The translations under genes were made by a program, and so were the position numbers. The notes below the pieces were generated by a model. The model worked only from the letters and a program-made list of their open reading frames with translations, had not been told where the DNA came from and searched no databases. Of a DNA stretch of 6,278 nt, positions 1 to 3,924 are shown piece after piece. Source of the stretch: Clostridia bacterium (GTDB lineage: Bacteria; Bacillota; Clostridia; Oscillospirales; Acutalibacteraceae); assembly GCA_017381395.1 (NCBI GenBank), contig JAFOCH010000136.1, positions 1 through 6,278 of the forward strand, given 5' to 3'. How positions within the stretch are numbered: position 1 is the stretch's first letter; each line of letters starts with the position of its first letter.

Positions 1-610
1 AAACTGTGCCGTCAACGATGGTTGCCGTTCCGTCGATGAAGGATGTCATGGCACTTTCGCTGCTGTATCCGACAACGGTAAAGTCGCTTTGAGCACCCAT
101 CATCTGATTTCGTTTGTCATCCGGCGGCTGAAAAAAGCCGTTCATTCCGAAACCGCTTTCGTTTGAGGACGAAGTATCTTCATCCTCCGAGGTGGTATCA
201 TTGCTTACGGGTAAAAAGTCGTCATTTCCGTTAAACGAAGAGGAAATCGAATAATAAAAATCCCTTACCGATTCGGCCTCTGCATATTTTTTGTATTCGT
301 CGAGGGTGAGTGAGGAGCTTTCGCCCATAAAATCAGAGAATTTATCGCGGTCAAATGACGGTCTGCCATTTTCCGAAATGTCGCCGTTATCTCCGCTAAT
401 CATATCATTCATGGATTTTTGGCGGTCAAAGGAAATTGTTGCGGTGATGGTGAGTCCTTCCAGCGTTTCGCTTTTTGCGTTTTCTGCCGCTTGACGAATG
501 GAAAGTCCGATACAAGCGGAAACAGCAATTACAAAAACGATGACGCCGATAAGGATATTTCGACCGCGACTGCGACCAATACATTTAAACGCGTTTTTAA
601 TAATATACAT
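1..610 (-). CDS. ABC transporter permease, FtsX/MacB type (N-terminal part, cut by window edge)
   Basis: The reading frame is open from the ATG at 610 to the left edge (203 codons, stop not reached). The protein starts MYIIKNAFKCIGRSRGRNIL: a short basic cytoplasmic leader followed by one strong membrane segment at about residues 19-38. A long extracytoplasmic domain follows. This is the opening layout of MacB/FtsX-type permeases (membrane helix, then a MacB-like periplasmic core). Such permeases pair with an ATPase and export peptides or drugs, or act in envelope stress sensing; the substrate cannot be read here. Residues about 137-152 are a Ser/Thr/Asp/Glu-rich low-complexity stretch, probably a flexible linker. 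The remaining three helices and any ATPase gene lie outside the window. The start lacks a clear Shine-Dalgarno; an in-frame GTG three codons upstream is an alternative. The gene follows the LytTR-DUF3021 operon on the same strand but is separated from it by a terminator. Family call is good; function is open. Confidence 0.82.
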   Translation of the reverse strand, partial: MYIIKNAFKCIGRSRGRNILIGVIVFVIAVSACIGLSIRQAAENAKSETLEGLTITATISFDRQKSMNDMISGDNGDISENGRPSFDRDKFSDFMGESSSLTLDEYKKYAEAESVRDFYYSISSSFNGNDDFLPVSNDTTSEDEDTSSSNESGFGMNGFFQPPDDKRNQMMGAQSDFTVVGYSSESAMTSFIDGTATIVDGTV

Positions 611-644
611 GCTAAACACACTTTCGATTGGCTCGAACAAAGGT

Positions 645-653
645 AGAATAGCA
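645..653 (-). promoter_or_regulatory. Possible extended -10 promoter for the ABC permease gene
   Basis: On the minus strand the bases read TGC-TATTCT, a TGn extended -10 element (TATTCT at 650-645), about 35 bases before the ATG at 610. No good -35 is seen at the usual distance. It would give a leader of roughly 28 bases. The promoter is weakly supported, but some promoter is expected because a terminator lies just upstream at 725-754. Confidence 0.35.
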
Positions 654-724
654 CGATTTGTTTTGTTCGTGTTGCGGAAATTATTAACGATTTGTAAATA
701 TATGTAATAAAAAAATACCAAAAT

Positions 725-754
725 TTACCGCACCTTGTAATCAAGATGCGGTAA
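725..754 (-). terminator. Rho-independent terminator of the LytTR-DUF3021 operon
   Basis: Two 13-base arms (725-737 and 742-754) flank a 4-base loop. On the minus-strand RNA every position pairs, one as a U-G wobble, and the stem is followed by TTTT and then a run of seven T. On the plus strand the wobble becomes an A-C mismatch. The stem begins 5 bases past the stop of the DUF3021 gene, so the terminator clearly serves that operon and separates it from the ABC permease gene downstream. Confidence 0.88.
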
Positions 755-759
755 TCTAT

Positions 760-1179
760 TTATTTTCCTATTTCGCTGTTGAGCTCTTTTACTTCTTTTT
801 TTGTAATCAAGTAAATAATCAGCCAAATTACTGCATATCCGCCAACGAAAGCGGCGGTAAAAATGCCGATTGCTTCGATATTGCTTTTGAGCCAACCGTT
901 GATAAGATAGAATATGATGTAATCGAGATAGAGTGCAATTCCGTGAATGAGCGCGGCGGTAAAGGCGGAAATGCGCTCGATTTGATAAATTGCCGTAATT
1001 CCTGCCGCAATAAACGCCATTAAGGTCGCCGTCAATATTTCTACTCCGATTTTTGTGACCGAAACGGTATCGACCACTCCTGAATAACCGAGAATGAGAT
1101 AAATTGCCGCCATTATAATCGGACCTCCCGCGGCGCAAAGAAGCCCTCTTTTAATAAATTCTTTTACAAATCTTTTCAT
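760..1179 (-). CDS. DUF3021 family membrane protein
   Basis: A 139-residue integral membrane protein with a basic N-terminus (MKRFVKEFIKRG) and four predicted helices at about residues 12-32, 44-67, 71-94 and 101-125, ending in a charged cytoplasmic tail. The length, the four-helix pattern and the segment around IERISAFTAALIHGIALY match DUF3021. Members of this family are usually encoded directly after a small LytTR regulator in Firmicutes and in several studied pairs antagonise that regulator at the membrane. The biochemical mechanism is not established, and whether it acts that way here is inference. The ATG overlaps the stop of the LytTR gene by four bases (ATGA, 1176-1179), which implies translational coupling. 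It also has its own strong AAAGGAGG site at 1195-1188. A terminator follows directly. Start and family are well supported. Confidence 0.88.
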   Translation of the reverse strand: MKRFVKEFIKRGLLCAAGGPIIMAAIYLILGYSGVVDTVSVTKIGVEILTATLMAFIAAGITAIYQIERISAFTAALIHGIALYLDYIIFYLINGWLKSNIEAIGIFTAAFVGGYAVIWLIIYLITKKEVKELNSEIGK

Positions 1180-1616
1180 TTTTTTATCCTCCTTTTAATT
1201 TCGGCCAAGCAACGCCTTGAAACGAATTCCTTTCGTCCGCATTTAAAAACGGCATCCACCGCACCCGTAAAAGTGCTCGAGAATCTGTCAATTTTTTTCA
1301 TGTTACCTATAACCGACTTGCTCAGCTTTTTGAAATTCGGCGGCAGCAGATTTTCGATTTCGTAAAGACGTAGCTTAATGCGGTATGTCCTTTTGTCGTC
1401 CAGAGTAGCAAAGGTTTTTCCACCCTCGACGTAAATGACTTCGATATTTTCGAATTCAATTTTCTTAAACTCGTCGTCGGCATAGCCAATAATGCCTTCG
1501 TCATTGCTTTGGTTTTGAATAATCGATTCGATTTGGTCGATGATAGCCGACCTTTCGTGACAAATGGCGGTAACACATTCCTCGGCGTTTTTATCAATAA
1601 TGAGCTTGAATTTCAC
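1176..1616 (-). CDS. LytTR family DNA-binding transcriptional regulator
   Basis: A 146-residue protein with no receiver domain. The N-terminal third (residues 1-45, beginning MKFKLIIDKN) is a family-specific lead. Residues about 48-146 form a LytTR DNA-binding domain, recognisable from IEVIYVEGGKTFA, then RIKLRLYEIENLLP, KKLSKSVIGNMKKIDRF and the closing FVSRRCLAEIKRRI. LytTR proteins bind direct repeats about 21 bp apart and usually activate transcription. The start chosen is GTG at 1616-1614, not the in-frame ATG at 1634. AAGGAGGG (1630-1623) lies 6 bases before the GTG, and the ATG would fall at or just upstream of the predicted transcription start. The gene is translationally coupled to the DUF3021 membrane protein, the usual partner of such receiver-less LytTR regulators. 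Autoregulation is likely, given the direct repeats upstream. Target genes beyond this operon are unknown. Confidence 0.88.
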   Translation of the reverse strand: MKFKLIIDKNAEECVTAICHERSAIIDQIESIIQNQSNDEGIIGYADDEFKKIEFENIEVIYVEGGKTFATLDDKRTYRIKLRLYEIENLLPPNFKKLSKSVIGNMKKIDRFSSTFTGAVDAVFKCGRKEFVSRRCLAEIKRRIKK

Positions 1617-1622
1617 GTCAAA

Positions 1623-1630
1623 CCCTCCTT
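1623..1630 (-). promoter_or_regulatory. Ribosome binding site that fixes the GTG start of the LytTR gene
   Basis: AAGGAGGG on the minus strand is a near-perfect Shine-Dalgarno six bases before GTG (1616-1614). It lies inside the reading frame opened by the ATG at 1634, so that ATG would leave the site unused and itself without one. Confidence 0.85.
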
Positions 1631-1639
1631 GCATTTTTG

Positions 1640-1648
1640 ATTATATCA
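1640..1648 (-). promoter_or_regulatory. Extended -10 promoter of the LytTR-DUF3021 operon
   Basis: The minus strand reads TGA-TATAAT, a consensus -10 (1645-1640) with the TGn extension. No recognisable -35 is present 17-18 bases upstream (CAACAC). Transcription would begin near 1633-1631, giving a leader of about 16 bases that holds the ribosome site. A perfect -10 with a poor -35 fits a promoter that depends on an activator bound just upstream. Confidence 0.72.
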
Positions 1649-1677
1649 GATTAAAAAATTTTGTGTTGTATTTTTAT

Positions 1678-1707
1678 CTAAGCGGTAAAAAAATCGTATT
1701 AAGTGGT
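1678..1707 (-). promoter_or_regulatory. Probable LytTR operator: two direct repeats with 21-bp period
   Basis: On the minus strand ACCACTTA (1707-1700) and ACCGCTTA (1686-1679) match at 7 of 8 positions and start exactly 21 bases apart, that is, two helical turns on the same DNA face. LytTR regulators such as AgrA and ComE bind 9-bp direct repeats separated by 12 bp, the same period. The pair lies roughly 45-75 bases upstream of the predicted start of the LytTR operon, a typical activator position. The repeats and spacing are seen directly; the protein that binds them is inferred. Confidence 0.6.
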
Positions 1708-1722
1708 GTTTTTACACTTTTT

Positions 1723-1730
1723 CTTGTGGT
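1723..1730 (+). promoter_or_regulatory. Third, weaker copy of the repeat overlapping a -35 element
   Basis: CTTGTGGT resembles the plus-strand form of the operator half-sites (TAAGTGGT, TAAGCGGT), differing from TAAGTGGT at three of eight positions. It lies 23 bases from the nearest copy, slightly off the 21-bp period, and covers the -35 of the nitroreductase promoter. It could be a low-affinity site or chance similarity. Confidence 0.25.
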
Positions 1731-1752
1731 AAAATTGCAGGTGTGTTATACT
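1724..1752 (+). promoter_or_regulatory. Sigma-A type promoter for the nitroreductase gene
   Basis: TTGTGG (1724-1729), a 17-base spacer and TATACT (1747-1752) form a good housekeeping promoter, strengthened by a TG one base before the -10 (extended -10). Transcription would start near 1759, leaving a leader of about 36 bases with the ribosome site AGGGGAGG at 1777-1784. Confidence 0.72.
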
Positions 1753-1794
1753 GAGTATGTGTTTTTATTGTAAAAAAGGGGAGGTCAACCTTAA

Positions 1795-2328
1795 ATGAAT
1801 TTTACCGAAATTGCAACAACGCGTCAATCCTGCCGAAACTATGACAGCACTCGACCTGCCGAGGAGGAAAAAATCAGAGCAATACTTGATGCGGCCATTC
1901 TTTCACCCTCGGCCTGTAATGGTCAGCCCTATCATTTCACCGTGCTCACGGGTAAAAAGGCAAAATTGGTAGCAAAGGCGACCGTTTCAATGGGACTTAA
2001 TAAATTTTCGCTTGACGCTCCCGTAATCATTGTAATATCCGAAAAGCCGTATGTCAAAACTGCGGCAATCGGCGCAAAGCTGAAAAATAACGACTACCGC
2101 TCAATCGACATCGGCATCGCGGCGGCATATCTCACCGCCGAAGCAACTGCTCAGGGACTTTCGACCTGCATTTTAGGTTGGCTTGATAATAAAAAGGTGA
2201 TGGACATTTGCGGACTTGACGGAGATGCCCGACTGGTGATTACCGTAGGCTATGCCCATCCCGATGACAAGTTGCGAGATAAAAAGAGAAAATCCTTTGA
2301 CCAGCTCGTAACTCTAATCGACGACTAA
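1795..2328 (+). CDS. Nitroreductase family FMN-dependent oxidoreductase
   Basis: A 177-residue cytoplasmic flavoprotein, at the short end of the family. The N-terminal RQSCRNYD (residues 10-17) is the FMN-phosphate binding signature of nitroreductases. LSPSACNGQPYHF (36-48) gives the second flavin contact, DIGIAAAYLTAEATAQGLSTCILGW (starting at 105) the dimer-core helix and the flavin-facing loop, and GYAHP (152-156) the usual strand near the C-terminus. Members form dimers that reduce nitro-aromatics, quinones, enones or flavins with NAD(P)H; the physiological substrate cannot be predicted from sequence. AGGGGAGG lies 10 bases before the ATG, a slightly long spacing. The gene is transcribed divergently from the LytTR operon and has its own promoter. 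No terminator is visible after its stop, so it might read through into metF 93 bases later. Family assignment is firm; specific role is open. Confidence 0.9.
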   Translation: MNFTEIATTRQSCRNYDSTRPAEEEKIRAILDAAILSPSACNGQPYHFTVLTGKKAKLVAKATVSMGLNKFSLDAPVIIVISEKPYVKTAAIGAKLKNNDYRSIDIGIAAAYLTAEATAQGLSTCILGWLDNKKVMDICGLDGDARLVITVGYAHPDDKLRDKKRKSFDQLVTLIDD

Positions 2329-2356
2329 TTTTAGGGAAAAAATCTTTTACATCGTG

Positions 2357-2385
2357 TTGCTTTATGGAGCCGACGGGTGTATCAT
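2357..2385 (+). promoter_or_regulatory. Possible promoter of the metF-metH operon
   Basis: TTGCTT (2357-2362), a 17-base spacer and TATCAT (2380-2385) make a moderate sigma-A type promoter. The start would be near 2392, giving a leader of about 30 bases with a weak GGGG ribosome site (2411-2414) seven bases before the metF ATG. So short a leader has no room for a SAM riboswitch or T-box. Confidence 0.45.
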
Positions 2386-2421
2386 ATTGAAATAAAGAAA
2401 TTGACCAAATGGGGTATTTAG

Positions 2422-3300
2422 ATGAAGATAATTGACTTGCTTAACAGAGAGCAGCTTTCTCTTTCCTTCGAGGTGTTCCCGCCAAAGACCGAGACCGCCT
2501 TTGAAAGCGTAAAGGAAGCGACAGAGGAAATTGCAAAGCTTAAACCTGCATTTATGAGCGTTACATACGGAGCAGGTGGCGGCACTAGCAAATACACCCT
2601 CGACATAGCAAAGAGTATAAAGGAGCTTTACGGCGTACCGACCTTGGCTCATTTGACCTGTGTTTCATCGACGAGAGAAACCGTAAGGGAAAAGATTGAG
2701 CAAATCAAGGAGGCAGGCATAACCAACGTTATGGCGCTCAGGGGAGATATTCCCGCCGAGCTTATGGATGCCGACCGCAGCGGCTGGGACTATAAGTATG
2801 CCATCGACCTCATCCACGAGCTAAAAAGTGTCAATGCCGATTTTTGCATCGGTGGTGCTTGTTACCCCGAAATTCACCCCGAAAGCGCTACTCAAAAGGA
2901 TGACATAAAGCGACTTAAAGAAAAGGTCGAGGCAGGTTGCGATTTTCTCACAACCCAGATGTTTTTTGATAATAATCTGCTTTATAACTTCCTTTATAAA
3001 ATTCGCGAGGCGGGTATAACCGTCCCCGTAATTCCGGGAATTATGCCTATCACAAACGCAAATCAGGTAGAGAGGGCAATCAAGCTTTCTGGCTCGTTTA
3101 TGCCGCAAAGGTTTAAGAGTTTGGTCGATAAATTCGGCAGCAACCCTGCCGCTATGAAGCAGGCGGGAATTGCCTATGCCACCGACCAAATAATCGACCT
3201 TTATGCCAATAATATCACCAACGTCCACGTTTATTCAATGAACAAGCCCGACATCGCGGCAAAAATTCAGAGCAATCTGTCGGATATTTTGGGCAAATGA
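2422..3300 (+). CDS. metF: Methylenetetrahydrofolate reductase (MTHFR)
   Basis: The 292-residue product is close to the bacterial MetF length (E. coli 296). It reduces 5,10-methylene-THF to 5-methyl-THF with a reduced nicotinamide (or ferredoxin-linked) donor through FAD, feeding the methionine synthase encoded two genes later. Single TIM-barrel signatures appear in order: SFEVFPPK (15-22, with the catalytic-type Glu17), MSVTYGAGG (45-53), HLTC (77-80), ALRGDIP (105-111, Asp109 near the flavin), GGACYPEIHPES (144-155), TTQMFFDN (177-184, substrate-binding Gln179), PGIMPI (205-210) and the terminal VHVYSMNKP (268-276). All key residues are present. The C-terminal SAM-regulatory domain of eukaryotic enzymes is absent, as usual in bacteria. 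No zinc/iron-sulfur MetV partner gene is seen beside it. Its stop overlaps the start of the next gene (ATGA), so the two are translationally coupled. Confidence 0.96.
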   Translation: MKIIDLLNREQLSLSFEVFPPKTETAFESVKEATEEIAKLKPAFMSVTYGAGGGTSKYTLDIAKSIKELYGVPTLAHLTCVSSTRETVREKIEQIKEAGITNVMALRGDIPAELMDADRSGWDYKYAIDLIHELKSVNADFCIGGACYPEIHPESATQKDDIKRLKEKVEAGCDFLTTQMFFDNNLLYNFLYKIREAGITVPVIPGIMPITNANQVERAIKLSGSFMPQRFKSLVDKFGSNPAAMKQAGIAYATDQIIDLYANNITNVHVYSMNKPDIAAKIQSNLSDILGK

Positions 3301-3890
3301 GCTGTACTGTATTGACAAAGTGCCTTGACCGTCCACCCGTTTCGGATAAGGAAATACTCCGCTATGCAGGGTGTAGGGGAGATAATGACGAGGTATCGGC
3401 TCTGCTCTGCGACTGCCTTGCCGAAGCGGAAAAGTCGCTTTCCTATCGCGTCTGCTACTGCAAGCTTGGTGTAAAAATCGACCGAAATTTATGTGATTTC
3501 GGCGTGTTTAAGGTACAGTCGAGTGACCTTGCAAAGACTCTTTCGGGTTGTAGCGAGGTAATAGTTTTCTGCGCGACGGTTGGCGCAATGCTCGATCGAC
3601 TGATTGCGAAATATGAGCGTATTATGCCGTCAAAAGCGGTACTTTTTCAGGCCATCGGTACCGAAAGGGTAGAGGCGGTTTGCGATGCTTTTTGTGACCA
3701 AATTACTCGCGAGATGGGAAAGAGGGCAAAGCCGCGTTTTAGTGCCGGCTACGGCGACCTGCCACTTGAATTGCAGAGCGAAATTTTTGCCCTTCTTTCG
3801 TGCGAAAAGAATATTGGCGTGACCTTAAATGACAGCTTTTTTATGTCGCCGTCAAAGTCGGTAACGGCCTTTTTAGGTCTTTGCGACTAG
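3297..3890 (+). CDS. Stand-alone methionine synthase reactivation-domain protein
   Basis: A 197-residue soluble protein matching the vitamin B12-dependent methionine synthase activation domain, which in E. coli is the C-terminal SAM-binding domain of MetH. The marks are GCSEVIVFCATVGAMLD (84-100), an AIGTERVEAVCDAF-like helix (119-132), RFSAGYGDLPLELQ (147-160, equivalent to the RxxxGYxxxP SAM-binding loop of MetH) and MSPSKSVTAFLGL (183-195). Inferred role: holds MetH with inactive cob(II)alamin and supplies SAM for reductive methylation. The following metH lacks this domain, and Thermotoga maritima has a comparable split pair (TM0268/TM0269). The start overlaps the metF stop (ATGA), with no strong ribosome site of its own. 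The protein is unusually rich in cysteine (14 residues, including CDC at 38-40 and CYC at 53-55). Family is confident; in-trans activity is inferred. Confidence 0.87.
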   Translation: MSCTVLTKCLDRPPVSDKEILRYAGCRGDNDEVSALLCDCLAEAEKSLSYRVCYCKLGVKIDRNLCDFGVFKVQSSDLAKTLSGCSEVIVFCATVGAMLDRLIAKYERIMPSKAVLFQAIGTERVEAVCDAFCDQITREMGKRAKPRFSAGYGDLPLELQSEIFALLSCEKNIGVTLNDSFFMSPSKSVTAFLGLCD

Positions 3891-3913
3891 GGTTAAATCG
3901 ACGGCTGACAATC

Positions 3914-3918
3914 GGAGG
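3914..3918 (+). promoter_or_regulatory. Ribosome binding site of metH
   Basis: GGAGG sits six bases before the ATG at 3925, in the 34-base gap after the reactivation gene. It gives metH strong independent initiation, unlike the coupled gene before it. No promoter or terminator is seen in the gap. Confidence 0.8.
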
Positions 3919-3924
3919 AAAAGA

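Noticed and set aside
419..646. 75-codon plus-strand frame
   Set aside because: It is antisense to the ABC permease N-terminus, whose membrane segment and start are convincing on the minus strand. No ribosome site is seen.
651..671. CACGA...TCGTG inverted repeat upstream of the ABC permease
   Set aside because: The arms are five bases long with a loose AT-rich middle, so it is easily chance. It is not enough to call an operator or hairpin.
725..1138. 137-codon minus-strand frame rich in Arg, Asn and Tyr
   Set aside because: It is out of frame with the DUF3021 gene on the same strand, runs through the terminator hairpin, and has a composition unlike a real protein.
1701..1720. AAGTG...CACTT inverted repeat followed by T residues, as a plus-strand terminator
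   Set aside because: The stem is only five base pairs with a loop of about nine, no gene on that strand ends nearby, and the sequence is better explained by the direct-repeat operator.
1564..1773. 69-codon plus-strand frame reaching into the nitroreductase promoter
   Set aside because: It begins inside the LytTR gene on the opposite strand and crosses both promoters and the operator repeats. The hydrophobic run comes from translating AT-rich control DNA.
2821..3228. 135-codon minus-strand frame inside metF
   Set aside because: It is a shadow of the MetF coding sequence, which has all family motifs in the plus frame.
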